Source: Pelagerythrobacter marinus (lineage in GTDB: Bacteria > Pseudomonadota > Alphaproteobacteria > Sphingomonadales > Sphingomonadaceae). From it: a DNA stretch of 64,000 nt. The first letter of the stretch is position 1, and each line of letters opens with the position of its first letter. Positions 53,822 through 62,666 of the stretch are shown here, piece by piece. Made by a program: the position numbers and the translations under genes. The DNA lies in assembly GCF_009827515.1 (NCBI RefSeq), contig NZ_WTYO01000005.1, positions 62,001 through 126,000 on the forward strand, in the 5' to 3' direction. Below the pieces are notes generated by a model. The model searched no databases. It saw only the letters and a program-made list of their open reading frames with translations, and was not told the origin of the DNA.

Positions 53822-55078
53822 GTGTCTGACACCAATCCTAGCCTAACAGAACGACTTGCAAAGCATCTTTGCCGGCCGGTGCCAAAAAATGTGCAGGACC
53901 GCGCACGGCTTCACCTGCTCGACTGGCTCGGCTGCGTGGCGGGCGCGCGGCGGAGCGATGTCGCTGCCGTGGTTCGCGCCGCCGAACCCGATGTGCTGAC
54001 CCGCGCCGCGTTCCTCGGCAACGTGCTCGAGATGGACGACGTCCATCGCGCCGCGATTCTGCACCCCGGTCCGGTGGTATGGCCTGCGGCGCTCTCGGCC
54101 GCCCGCGAGGCGGAGGCGCCGTTCGCGGCCATGCTCGACGGGGGGGTGAGAGGCTACGAGGCCGTGATCGCGATCGGCTGCACTCTCGATGCCCGGCACT
54201 ATGCGCTCTGGCACAACAGTTCGACCGCGGGCGGCTTCGGCAGCGCCGCCGCCGCCGGTTCGATATTTGGCCTTGATACGGGAAGTCTGGTCGCCGCATT
54301 CGGCAACATCGGTTCGATCGCCGGCGGGCTCTGGCACATGCGGCACGCGCCGGTGATGACCAAACAGCTGCACGTGGCGCAAGCGGCGGCCTCGGGTCTC
54401 TGGATCGCCCGGCTGGCCCGCCACGGCTTCACCGGTTCGCGCGGCATACTGGAAGGCGCGCAGGGCTTCTATACCGCCATGACCGAACGACCGGATCCGC
54501 TGGCCCTCGACGAAGGCTGGCGTCTTCATCAGGTCAGCTTCAAGCCCTGGGCCGCCTGCCGCCACAGCCATCCCGCGATCGACGCCGCCCTGGAGCTGAA
54601 AGCCCGCGGCGCGCTGCACGGCCCCGTCAGTCTCGAAACCTACGCCGACGCGATCGCCTTCTGCGACCGGCCGGAACCGCGGACAGTGATCGAAGCGAAG
54701 TTCTCGCTTCAGCACTCGATCGCGGTCGTCGCGCTGCGCGGCGAGCCGCGGCCCGAGGACTACGAGCCCGACGCGATCGCGGATCCGGAGCTCGCTGCCT
54801 TCAGGGCCGCGGTCCAGGTCGCGGAAGCGCCTGACATCACGGCGCGCTACCCGGCCCATTTCGGCGCCCGCCTCACTGCCGGCGGCGAAACGGTCGAGCT
54901 CGCCGATACGCGGGGCGACCCCGAGCGGCCGCTGCCGGTAGAGGGCGTGCTGAACAAGGCGCGATCGCTGATCGTCTGGGGCGGTCTTCCCGAGCGGGAG
55001 GCCGATCGCGCGATCGCGCTCGCGCTCGAAGGGGACAGCGTCGCGGACATCGTCGTCATGCTGGAGGATTGGACGTGA
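53822..55078 (+). CDS. MmgE/PrpD family protein 1
   Basis: 418 aa, the iron-free 2-methylcitrate dehydratase/cis-aconitate decarboxylase fold. The motifs RARLHLLDWLGCVAGA, LGNVLEMDDVHR (the D-D-x-H pair of the active site) and WAACRHSHPAIDAAL (His) are present. The start is uncertain: GTG 53822, 53813 or 53768. First gene of operon VI, overlapping its paralogue. Substrates in this family are tricarboxylates or alkylated diacids. Confidence 0.82.
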   Translation: MSDTNPSLTERLAKHLCRPVPKNVQDRARLHLLDWLGCVAGARRSDVAAVVRAAEPDVLTRAAFLGNVLEMDDVHRAAILHPGPVVWPAALSAAREAEAPFAAMLDGGVRGYEAVIAIGCTLDARHYALWHNSSTAGGFGSAAAAGSIFGLDTGSLVAAFGNIGSIAGGLWHMRHAPVMTKQLHVAQAAASGLWIARLARHGFTGSRGILEGAQGFYTAMTERPDPLALDEGWRLHQVSFKPWAACRHSHPAIDAALELKARGALHGPVSLETYADAIAFCDRPEPRTVIEAKFSLQHSIAVVALRGEPRPEDYEPDAIADPELAAFRAAVQVAEAPDITARYPAHFGARLTAGGETVELADTRGDPERPLPVEGVLNKARSLIVWGGLPEREADRAIALALEGDSVADIVVMLEDWT

Positions 55079-56376
55079 GCGCGACGCAGCGGCTTCTCGA
55101 TTTCGCCCGCGCCGATCATCGGCTCGGCCCCTCCACGCGCGCCGCGGCCGAGCACCTCCTGGGCGACACCCTCGCGGTCGGTGCAGCCGGCCGATCGTTC
55201 TCCGAGACCACCGGTCTCGCCGACGCCACGCGCCGATGGGGCGCAGGACCGGAGGCGCGCGCGATCGGATCGGGCGAGCGTCTCCCCGCACCCTCGGCGG
55301 CCTTCCTCAACGGCTTTCGCATCCACTGCCTCGAATGGGACGCGGTGCACTCGCAAGCCGTCGTTCACGCGCTCTCGGTAGTGACCGCCGCCCTCGGCGC
55401 GGCGATCGACCGGCGCGGCGGATGCGACCCCGAAGCGGCGCTGGCCGCGCTCGCCGTAGGAGTCGACGTCGCCAGCGGCATCGGCGTGGCCTCGACAGGG
55501 GCGATGCGCTTCTTCCGACCCGCCACCGCGGGCGTTCTCGGCGCCGCTCTCGCGGTCGCGCGGATCGAGGGAGTCGATCGGCTGGAGGACGTCCTCGGCC
55601 TCGCCTACAGCCAGGCAGCGGGCACGATGCAGGCGCATCTCGAGGGCTCGATCGCCCTGCCGATCCAGATCGCGGTTGCGGTCCGGGCGGCGATCACGGC
55701 GGTCGATCTCGCGGCCGCGGGCCTGACCGGCCCGCACGATCCGCTCGAGGGGCCGTTCGGCTTCTACGGCATCGTCGAGGACGGCGAGCTGGCCCGCTAC
55801 ACCGACACGATCGGCGAGACGTGGCGGATCGAAGAGGTGGCGATCAAGCCCTTTCCTTCAGGCCGCGCGAGCCACGCCGTGCTCGGCACGCTCGACACGC
55901 TCCTTCGCGCGGGCGAGATCACGCCTGCGACCGTCACGCGTATCGAGGCTTTCGTGCCGCCGCTGATCCATCGGCTGGTGGCACGCCCGGCCAGCGACGA
56001 CATGACTGCGTCCTACGCGCGCCTTTCGCTTCCCTTCCTCACCGCGCTGATGCTGGCGGATGGCCGGATCGACCCGCGCCGCTTCACGCCTGCCACTTTC
56101 GCGGATCCCGCGATCAGGGCCCTCGCTGCCAAGTTCGCGATCACGCTCGACGGCAACGAGGATCCCAACGCCCTCGACCCGCAACGCGTGGTGATAACCC
56201 TGTCCGACGGCCGCATGATCGAGCGCCGCGTCGATCATACGCTCGGGAGCGTGGAAGCGCCGATGAGCGACGAGCAGACCGCCGCCAAGCGCGGGCTCGC
56301 GCGCGAACTCGCCGGACCGGAGGCCGACCCGCGCATCTTCGACAATCCTCTCAGCTATTTCACGGAACCAAGATGA
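55075..56376 (+). CDS. MmgE/PrpD family protein 2
   Basis: 433 aa, paralogous to the preceding gene. FLNGFRIHCLEWDAVHSQAVVH carries the active-site pair, and KPFPSGRASHAVLGTL corresponds to the His motif region. GTG 55075 overlaps the previous stop and has GGAGGA six bases upstream. The pair may form a heterodimer or handle two epimers. Confidence 0.82.
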   Translation: MSATQRLLDFARADHRLGPSTRAAAEHLLGDTLAVGAAGRSFSETTGLADATRRWGAGPEARAIGSGERLPAPSAAFLNGFRIHCLEWDAVHSQAVVHALSVVTAALGAAIDRRGGCDPEAALAALAVGVDVASGIGVASTGAMRFFRPATAGVLGAALAVARIEGVDRLEDVLGLAYSQAAGTMQAHLEGSIALPIQIAVAVRAAITAVDLAAAGLTGPHDPLEGPFGFYGIVEDGELARYTDTIGETWRIEEVAIKPFPSGRASHAVLGTLDTLLRAGEITPATVTRIEAFVPPLIHRLVARPASDDMTASYARLSLPFLTALMLADGRIDPRRFTPATFADPAIRALAAKFAITLDGNEDPNALDPQRVVITLSDGRMIERRVDHTLGSVEAPMSDEQTAAKRGLARELAGPEADPRIFDNPLSYFTEPR

Positions 56377-57743
56377 GCTTTCCCACCTATTTCGAGGCCC
56401 TCGACCACCGGCAGATGCTGGAGGACTATCCCATCGGCGACGCCTTCGTGCGCCGCTACACCGGGATGAGCCGCGACGAGCTTCGTGCGATTCAGGAACG
56501 GCAGTTCCAGAAGGTGATGAAGCGGGGCTGGGAAATTCCCTTCTACCAGCGCCTCTGGGGAGCGAAGGGCATCGAGCCGGGCGACATCCGCAGGCTGGAT
56601 GACCTCGCGAAGCTGCCGGCCTACGACAAGTCGGACCTGATGGCCTCGATCGCGGACCATCCGCCCTACGGGGACTATGCCGGCGTCGGCGGCGAGGACC
56701 GCGCGCCGGTGATCTTCCATACCACCTCGGGCACGACCGGGCGTCCGCAGGCGCTGCTGTTCGGCCCGAAGGGGCGCGAGATCACCAATCTTCTCGTCGG
56801 CCGGATGTACCGCTGGCAGGGGCTCTCGCCGTCCGACGTGGTCCAGTCGGTCTATGGCCACGGCATGATCAACGGCGGCCACTACATCCGCGAGGCGGTG
56901 ACGCATTTCACCAACTCGATCTTCCTTTCCGCCGGCACCGGCGTGGAGACGCGCTCGGTCAATCAGGTCAACCTGATGGCGGACTTCGGCGTGACCGCGT
57001 TGGTCGGCTTCATCGACTACATCCGCAAGCTTGCCGAAGTCGCCGAAGCCGAAGGACTGCTCGACCGGATCGGCATCAGGATGATCTGCGGCCACCTGGG
57101 GACAGAGGATCGCGCGAGCGTGGAGAAGGCGTGGGGCGGCGCCAAGGCCTACGACTGGTACGGCGTGGGCGACACAGGCTCGATCGCCGGCGAAGGTCCG
57201 GAGCGCGACGGCCTCTACGTCTGGGAGGACGCGCAGTATCTGGAGCTGCTCGATGTCGACACCGGCGCCCCGGTCGCGCCGGGCGAGACGGGCGACATGG
57301 TCGTCACCTGCCTGTTCAAGGACGACATCGCGCCCTGCATCCGCTTCAACACGCACGACATCACGCACGAACTGACGGGCGCCAACCAGACCGGCATGGT
57401 CTTCCGCCGCATTGCCGGCTTCAAGGGCCGCAGCGACAACATGGTCAAGCTGCGCGGCATCAACGTCTTCCCGCATGCGATCGGATCGCTGATTGAGAAC
57501 CGCGCGGACCTGACCGGCGAATACGTCTGCCGCGTCTCGCGCGATGAGAATGGCCGCGACGAACTGCTGGTCGTGCTGGAGAGCCGGGGCGGTACCGACG
57601 AAGCCCAGCTCGGGACGCTGCTCCGGCAGGGCCTGGGCGTCGAGGTCTCGACGCGCCTCGTCGCGCCCGGCGAAACCGCCGCCGATACGCAGATCGACGT
57701 GCGGCAGAAGCCCATTCGCCTGATCGACGAGCGGAAGCTTTGA
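56373..57743 (+). CDS. Phenylacetate-CoA ligase-like (PaaK family) AMP-forming ligase
   Basis: 456 aa. The P-loop of adenylating enzymes (HTTSGTTGRPQ, about 115), the MFS-like DWYGVGDTGSIAGE and the hinge IAGFKGRSDNMVKLRGINVFP are typical of PaaK. It activates an aromatic or related carboxylic acid to its CoA thioester. ATGA overlap with the PrpD gene; the stop overlaps the amidase start. Confidence 0.85.
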   Translation: MSFPTYFEALDHRQMLEDYPIGDAFVRRYTGMSRDELRAIQERQFQKVMKRGWEIPFYQRLWGAKGIEPGDIRRLDDLAKLPAYDKSDLMASIADHPPYGDYAGVGGEDRAPVIFHTTSGTTGRPQALLFGPKGREITNLLVGRMYRWQGLSPSDVVQSVYGHGMINGGHYIREAVTHFTNSIFLSAGTGVETRSVNQVNLMADFGVTALVGFIDYIRKLAEVAEAEGLLDRIGIRMICGHLGTEDRASVEKAWGGAKAYDWYGVGDTGSIAGEGPERDGLYVWEDAQYLELLDVDTGAPVAPGETGDMVVTCLFKDDIAPCIRFNTHDITHELTGANQTGMVFRRIAGFKGRSDNMVKLRGINVFPHAIGSLIENRADLTGEYVCRVSRDENGRDELLVVLESRGGTDEAQLGTLLRQGLGVEVSTRLVAPGETAADTQIDVRQKPIRLIDERKL

Positions 57744-59005
57744 CGACCGCGGCTCCCATCGAAGGACTGCTCGATCGGATCCGCGCCCGCGATCCGGGCC
57801 TGCGCGCCTTCATCGAGGTCGACGAAGGCGGCGCACGCGAAGCCGCCGCGGAGTCCGCGCGCAGGATCGCCTCCGGGTCTCCGCGTGCGCTTGAAGGCAT
57901 GGCGGTCGCGGTCAAGGCGAATATCGATGTGCGCGGGCTGGAAACCAGCGCGGGTCTGGCGGCGCGGCGCGGCATGGTCGCGCAAGCGGACGCGGAGGCG
58001 GTTGCCCGCCTGCGCGCGGCGGGCGCGGCGATCCTCGGCACGCTCAACATGCATGAAGCCGCGCTCGGCGCGGACACCGATAACCCCTGGTTCGGCCGGG
58101 CCTTCAATCCTCACGGACAGGGCCGCACCCCCGGCGGGTCGTCGGGCGGAAGCGGCGCGGCGGTCGCCGCGGGGCTGTGCGCGGTCGCACTCGGCACGGA
58201 TACGCTGGGCTCGGTCCGCATTCCCGCGGCCTATTGCGGCGTTTACGGCCTCAAGCCCACCCGCGGCGCGGTCTCGCAGCAGGGGCTGGAACTTGTCGTT
58301 GCGGAGTTCGATACGATCGGTCCCCTCGCCCGCACACTGGACGAGCTCGAGACATCGTTCCGTGTTCTCGCCGATGCGCAGCCTGCGCGGCCCATCCGTC
58401 ACGTTGCCCTGCTCGCGGGCCTCGGCGGCGTGCGCTGCGAGGCAAGCGTTCTCGCCGGCTACGAACGCGCGCTTGCCGCCCTGGAGGCGGAGGGCCTCGC
58501 CCCGCAGGACAAGCTCGACCTGGAAGCAAAGCCGGTCCGCCTTGCCGGGTTCGTGCGCGCCTCGCACGAACTGGCAGAGCGCCTCGCCCCGCTCCTCGTC
58601 GAGAAGCCGGAGGGCGTTTCCGACAACCTCAAGTTCCTGCTCGACTATGGCCGTCAGCGCAGCGAGGCCGAGGTGGCGGAAGGCGAAGCCCTGCTCGCGC
58701 GTACGCGCGAGGCGGTGGTGGCCGCCGTCGGCGGCGGTGCCCTGCTGCTGCCAACCGCGCCGCAGGCGGCGTTCGCGCAGGGCGGCCGCGCGCCGGCCAA
58801 CCAGGCCGACTTCACCGCTCTCGCCAGCGTCGCGGGCCTGCCCGCGCTCACCATTCCCGCCGGGACCGATGCCGAGGGGATGCCCGTGGGCGTCCAGCTC
58901 GTCGGCGCGCCGGGCAACGAGCTCGGCCTGATCGAGCTCGCCCGCCGGCTTGAACCCCATCTCGGCGGATTCATCGCACCGCCCGTGTTTGAAGGAGAGG
59001 ATTGA
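57740..59005 (+). CDS. Amidase-signature family amidohydrolase
   Basis: 421 aa. The Ser-cisSer-Lys triad is intact: Lys in MAVAVKANIDV, cis-Ser in PGGSSGGSGAAVAAG and nucleophilic Ser in GTDTLGSVRIPAAYCG. TTG start overlapping the ligase stop. It would release ammonia or an amine from an amide intermediate, consistent with a nitrogen-containing substrate for the island. Confidence 0.88.
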   Translation: MTTAAPIEGLLDRIRARDPGLRAFIEVDEGGAREAAAESARRIASGSPRALEGMAVAVKANIDVRGLETSAGLAARRGMVAQADAEAVARLRAAGAAILGTLNMHEAALGADTDNPWFGRAFNPHGQGRTPGGSSGGSGAAVAAGLCAVALGTDTLGSVRIPAAYCGVYGLKPTRGAVSQQGLELVVAEFDTIGPLARTLDELETSFRVLADAQPARPIRHVALLAGLGGVRCEASVLAGYERALAALEAEGLAPQDKLDLEAKPVRLAGFVRASHELAERLAPLLVEKPEGVSDNLKFLLDYGRQRSEAEVAEGEALLARTREAVVAAVGGGALLLPTAPQAAFAQGGRAPANQADFTALASVAGLPALTIPAGTDAEGMPVGVQLVGAPGNELGLIELARRLEPHLGGFIAPPVFEGED

Positions 59006-59310
59006 TGCGGATCATCGTGTTGTTCAACCTGAAGGAAGGCGTGGATCCCGCCGCTTACGAGGAATGGGCGCGCACGACCGATATTCCCGGAGTTCGCGGC
59101 CTCAAGTCGGTCGAGGATTTCCAGGTCTATCGCGCGACCGGCCTGTTCGGGTCGGATGCGACGCCCCCCTATGCCTATTTCGAAGTGATCGACATCACCG
59201 GCATCGACGCTTTCGAGGGCGACGCCAGCAGCGAGGCGGTGCAGAAGGTCGCGGCGGAGTTCCAGCAGTTTGCCGACAACCCGCTGTTCGTGACGACTGA
59301 GGCCCTGTGA
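59005..59310 (+). CDS. REDY-like HapK family protein
   Basis: 101 aa, a dimeric ferredoxin-like fold by similarity. It has a MRIIVLFNLKEGVDPAAYEEWA start and YAYFEVIDITGIDAF. The family (HapK, PF11639) is named from a prodiginine cluster of Hahella; its function is unsettled. ATG 59005 with GGAGAGG upstream overlaps the amidase stop. In this catabolic operon it might bind or process a pyrrole- or lactam-like intermediate, which is speculative. Confidence 0.75.
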   Translation: MRIIVLFNLKEGVDPAAYEEWARTTDIPGVRGLKSVEDFQVYRATGLFGSDATPPYAYFEVIDITGIDAFEGDASSEAVQKVAAEFQQFADNPLFVTTEAL

Positions 59311-60107
59311 TGCGCCGCTTCGAGGGGAAGACGATCGTCGTCACCGGTTCGGGCCGCGAGAAAGGCCTGGGTCAGGCGATCCTGCAGCGGTTTGCCGACG
59401 AAGGCGCCAACTGCGTCGTGTCGGATCAGTCGATCACCGCCGAGGCCGAAGACGTGGCGGAAGAGCTGCGCAGCCGCGGCGCCAAGGTCGCGGCGATCGC
59501 CTGCGATGTCAGCCAGGCCGACCAATGCCGCGCGCTCGTCGATCAGGCCGTGGCGCAGTTCGGCGCGATCGACGTGATGGTGAACAACGCCGGCATCGGT
59601 TTCATGATGCAGCCCCTGCTCGAGGTCGATCCGGCAGACTGGGACAAGGTAATAGCGGTCAACCTGTCGGGCGCCTTCTACTGCACTCAGGCCGCCGGCA
59701 AAGCGATGGTCGCCGCCGGGCGCGGGGGACGCATCATCAATATCGCAAGCCAGGCGGCCAAGTCCGCTTTCCCGCACGTCCCCGCCTATGTCAGCTCGAA
59801 GCACGGCATGGTCGGCCTCAGCCGGGCAAGCGCGGTGGAGCTGGGTCAGCACGGGATCACCGTCAACGCCGTGTGTCCCAACCACGTCACCACGGGTCTC
59901 GGCGCGAAGCAGAACGAGTACTTCTCCAAGTTGCTCGGCTTCGACAGCGTCGAGGCGTACCTCGACAACATGAAAGCGAAGAACCCGATGGGGCGGCCTG
60001 GCCTCGGCAGCGACACCGCCGCAGCCTGCGCCTGGCTGGCGTCGGACGAGGCTTTCTACGTCACCGGCGAGGCGCTCAACGTCTCGGGCGGGGAGGAGAT
60101 GCATTGA
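59310..60107 (+). CDS. Short-chain dehydrogenase/reductase (SDR)
   Basis: 265-aa classical SDR. The cofactor glycines (TGSGREKGLG), NNAG, catalytic Ser in NIASQ and the Tyr-x3-Lys (YVSSKHG) are present. The Asp after strand 2 (VVSDQS) favours NAD(H). TGATG overlap with the HapK-like gene and a 1-base-type overlap with the next gene. It probably oxidises a hydroxy intermediate. Confidence 0.9.
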   Translation: MRRFEGKTIVVTGSGREKGLGQAILQRFADEGANCVVSDQSITAEAEDVAEELRSRGAKVAAIACDVSQADQCRALVDQAVAQFGAIDVMVNNAGIGFMMQPLLEVDPADWDKVIAVNLSGAFYCTQAAGKAMVAAGRGGRIINIASQAAKSAFPHVPAYVSSKHGMVGLSRASAVELGQHGITVNAVCPNHVTTGLGAKQNEYFSKLLGFDSVEAYLDNMKAKNPMGRPGLGSDTAAACAWLASDEAFYVTGEALNVSGGEEMH

Positions 60108-60973
60108 TGCAGGAAGAACGCATCGACTGGCCGAACGGCGCCAAGGTCGCGCTGTCGATCGTCGTGAACGTGGAAGAAGGCTCCGAGATGACGGTCGCGC
60201 GCGGCGACCGAGGGATGGAGCCGGTCGACGAGCTCGGCATTCACATCAAGTCGCCGATCCGCAATTACGGTAACGAATCGAACTATCTCTACGGGATCAA
60301 GGCGGGCGCGCCGCGCATCGTGAAGCTGCTCGAGCGTTACGACGCCATGGCAAGCTGGACGGTTGCGGCCCTCAGCCTCGAGAACCATCCCGAGATCGCC
60401 CGCGCCATTGCCGATCTCGGCCATGAGCCGGTCAGCCACGGCTGGCGCTGGGTTCACCAGTTCAAGATGGACGAGGCGCAGGAGGCGGAGTTCATCGCCA
60501 AGGCCGTCTCCTCCATCGAGAAGACCGTCGGCGTGCGCCCGTACGGCTGGCTCAGCCGCTATTTCCACACCGACAACACGCGCCGCCTGCTGATCGAGCA
60601 GGGGTTCGAATACCACATGGACGACTACTCGGGCGACGTTCCTTTCTGGGACCGCGACACCGTCCCCGGCAAGCCGCTGGTGATCGTGCCCTATCAGCTC
60701 GATTCCAACGACATGAAGATGTGGATCGACCCGGCGATGACGCCGACCCAGTGGCTGGAATATGCGAAGAACTGCTTCGACCAGCTCTACCGAGAGGGCG
60801 AGGAAGGCAATCCGAAGATGATGTCGCTGGGCCTGCATCTGCGCATCATCGGCCGCCCGGGGCGGATCTGGGCGTTCGAGGAATTCCTGCGCCACGTGAC
60901 CGCCAAGAAAGGCGTGTGGATCGCCAGCCGCCGCCAGATCGCCAACCACTTCGCACAGCAGACGCCGGCATGA
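60107..60973 (+). CDS. PuuE-like polysaccharide-deacetylase-family hydrolase 3
   Basis: 288 aa, no signal peptide. It carries WPNGAKVALSIVVNVEEGSE, the first-strand motif of allantoinase PuuE, and EPVSHGWRWVHQF with both histidines, unlike the two copies in operon III. It is therefore the best candidate for a functional metal- or acid-base active site in this set. The substrate is probably a cyclic amide or imide. Confidence 0.8.
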   Translation: MQEERIDWPNGAKVALSIVVNVEEGSEMTVARGDRGMEPVDELGIHIKSPIRNYGNESNYLYGIKAGAPRIVKLLERYDAMASWTVAALSLENHPEIARAIADLGHEPVSHGWRWVHQFKMDEAQEAEFIAKAVSSIEKTVGVRPYGWLSRYFHTDNTRRLLIEQGFEYHMDDYSGDVPFWDRDTVPGKPLVIVPYQLDSNDMKMWIDPAMTPTQWLEYAKNCFDQLYREGEEGNPKMMSLGLHLRIIGRPGRIWAFEEFLRHVTAKKGVWIASRRQIANHFAQQTPA

Positions 60974-61746
60974 CCGCTCCCCTCCGGCACGAGCGCGAGG
61001 GCGCGATCGCACGGCTCCTGATCGACCGCGCGGACAAGAAGAACGCCTTCAATCAGGAGATGTGGGAGGCTTTCCCCGAGCTTCTCGCCGATGCCATGGC
61101 GGATGCCGCCGTGCGCGTGCTGGTCCTCCAGTCGGCAGCGCCCGGCGCGTTCTCCGCCGGCGCCGACATCGCCGAGTTCTCGACGGGCGCGCGCGATCCC
61201 GAATGGAGGGCGAAGAACCAGGCGGCGATCCGCCGCGCGCAGCACGAGCTCGCCCGCGCCGACAAGCCGACGATCGCGCTGATCGAAGGCGCGTGCGTGG
61301 GCGGCGGCTGCGGCCTCGCGATCGCCTGCGACCTGCGCGTGGCTACACCTTCGGCGAAGCTGGGGATCACGCCCGCGCGGCTCGGTCTGGTCTACTCGCT
61401 CCACGACACGAAGCTGCTGGTGGACATCGTCGGCCCCTCGCAGGCGAAGCGCATCCTCTTCACCGGGAATCTGGTGGACGGCATGGAAGCCGCGCGCATC
61501 GGGCTGGTCGATGTCGTCAGCGAAGATGCCGCGGCCCAGGCCGACGCGATCGCCAGCGCCGTAGCCGAGGCATCGCCGCACAGCGTCGTTTCCAGCAAGC
61601 GGATCGTCCGCCGCATCCTCGACGGGCAGGTCGAGGACGACGAGGAAACGCTCGCCCAGTTCAACGGCGCATTCGACGGCGAGGACTTCGACGAAGGTGT
61701 CGAGGCGTTCCTCGCGAAGCGCAAGGCGCGCTTTCGGCCGCGCTGA
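60970..61746 (+). CDS. Enoyl-CoA hydratase/isomerase family protein
   Basis: 258-aa crotonase. Oxyanion-hole segments GAFSAGADIAEF and EGACVGGGCGLAIACDLRVA are clear. Of the usual two Glu, the one in the second motif is replaced (ITPARLGLVYSLHDT), so isomerase, lyase or other crotonase chemistry is possible. ATGA overlap with the PuuE-like gene. Confidence 0.85.
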   Translation: MTAPLRHEREGAIARLLIDRADKKNAFNQEMWEAFPELLADAMADAAVRVLVLQSAAPGAFSAGADIAEFSTGARDPEWRAKNQAAIRRAQHELARADKPTIALIEGACVGGGCGLAIACDLRVATPSAKLGITPARLGLVYSLHDTKLLVDIVGPSQAKRILFTGNLVDGMEAARIGLVDVVSEDAAAQADAIASAVAEASPHSVVSSKRIVRRILDGQVEDDEETLAQFNGAFDGEDFDEGVEAFLAKRKARFRPR

Positions 61747-61760
61747 GGGAGCTCGGATTG

Positions 61761-62660
61761 ATGACCTTCGACAGACACGGTCGCATCAAGTGCGGCACGG
61801 TATCGACGCCCGATCTCGACGCGGCGCTCGCGGACTATCGCGATCTGCTGGGCCTGGAGCTTGCCGGACGGGGCGAGATCGAGCCCGATCTCGCCGCCAG
61901 TTGGGGGACTCCGAAGGTCGCCGGGCAGCGCTACGCCCTGCTCCGTCCGCAAAGCGGTGCGGCCGGCTTCATCCGCCTCGTGGAGGCCCCCTTGCACACC
62001 GACTTCGTGCCGATGCGCACCTACGGCTGGGCGGCGTTCGAAATCACCGTGCGCGACGTGTACGATCTGGCCGAGCGGGTGAAAGGGAGCGGCTTCGAGA
62101 CGATCGGCCCGCCCAAGGAAATCGCGGGCATGCCGCAGTTCATCCCGATGCAGGTGCTCGGCCGTGGGCGCGAAATGCTCTACTTCAACCAGGTGCGGAG
62201 CGACATGCCCACGTCGGACCTGCCGCGGGCGGGATCGGACGTGGACCACATCTTCATCGTGATTCTGGCGACGCCCGATCGCGCGGCGACGATGGAGCAC
62301 CTGAAGACCCGCCTGGGGTTCGAGGAAGGCGGCACCTATTCGGTGAACTACACCATGATCAACAAGGCCTTTGGCCTCGCCGACGGCACCGAGACGACGA
62401 TCTCCATGATCCAGCACCAGCGCATGCCGATCGTGGAAGTCGACGACTATCCGGACGCGGCCCGGCCCCGCGCGCGGCATGACGGGATGCTTCCGCCCGG
62501 CAACGCGATGGTGACCTTGGCGGTCGAGGATCTCGACGCGACCGGGCTCGACTTCATTGCGCCGCCGACCCGACGCGAGGGGCCGCTCTACGCCGGCCGG
62601 CGCGTGGCGGCGTTCGTCGGATCGGCCGGGGAGCTCACCGAACTGATCGAGCTCCGGTAG
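61761..62660 (+). CDS. Two-domain VOC family protein
   Basis: 299 aa with two glyoxalase-like modules (about 8-155 and 158-298), as in extradiol-dioxygenase-type or isomerase-like VOC proteins. Possible ligands are in RIKCGTVSTPDLDAAL and VDHIFIVILATPD. RBS GAGGGAGC. Last gene of operon VI. Extradiol cleavage cannot be claimed, because the His-His-Glu set is incomplete by eye. Confidence 0.75.
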   Translation: MTFDRHGRIKCGTVSTPDLDAALADYRDLLGLELAGRGEIEPDLAASWGTPKVAGQRYALLRPQSGAAGFIRLVEAPLHTDFVPMRTYGWAAFEITVRDVYDLAERVKGSGFETIGPPKEIAGMPQFIPMQVLGRGREMLYFNQVRSDMPTSDLPRAGSDVDHIFIVILATPDRAATMEHLKTRLGFEEGGTYSVNYTMINKAFGLADGTETTISMIQHQRMPIVEVDDYPDAARPRARHDGMLPPGNAMVTLAVEDLDATGLDFIAPPTRREGPLYAGRRVAAFVGSAGELTELIELR

Positions 62661-62666
62661 AGCCCG

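Noticed and set aside
53822-53832. GTGTCTGACAC as a sixth operator
   Set aside because: Its centre is one base shorter than the other five, so half-site spacing differs, and it overlaps the probable start codon. I kept it only as a weak possibility.
59005-59310. Prodiginine biosynthesis cluster suggested by the HapK-like gene
   Set aside because: No prolyl-carrier, polyketide or condensing enzymes of prodiginine synthesis are present, and neighbouring genes are catabolic.
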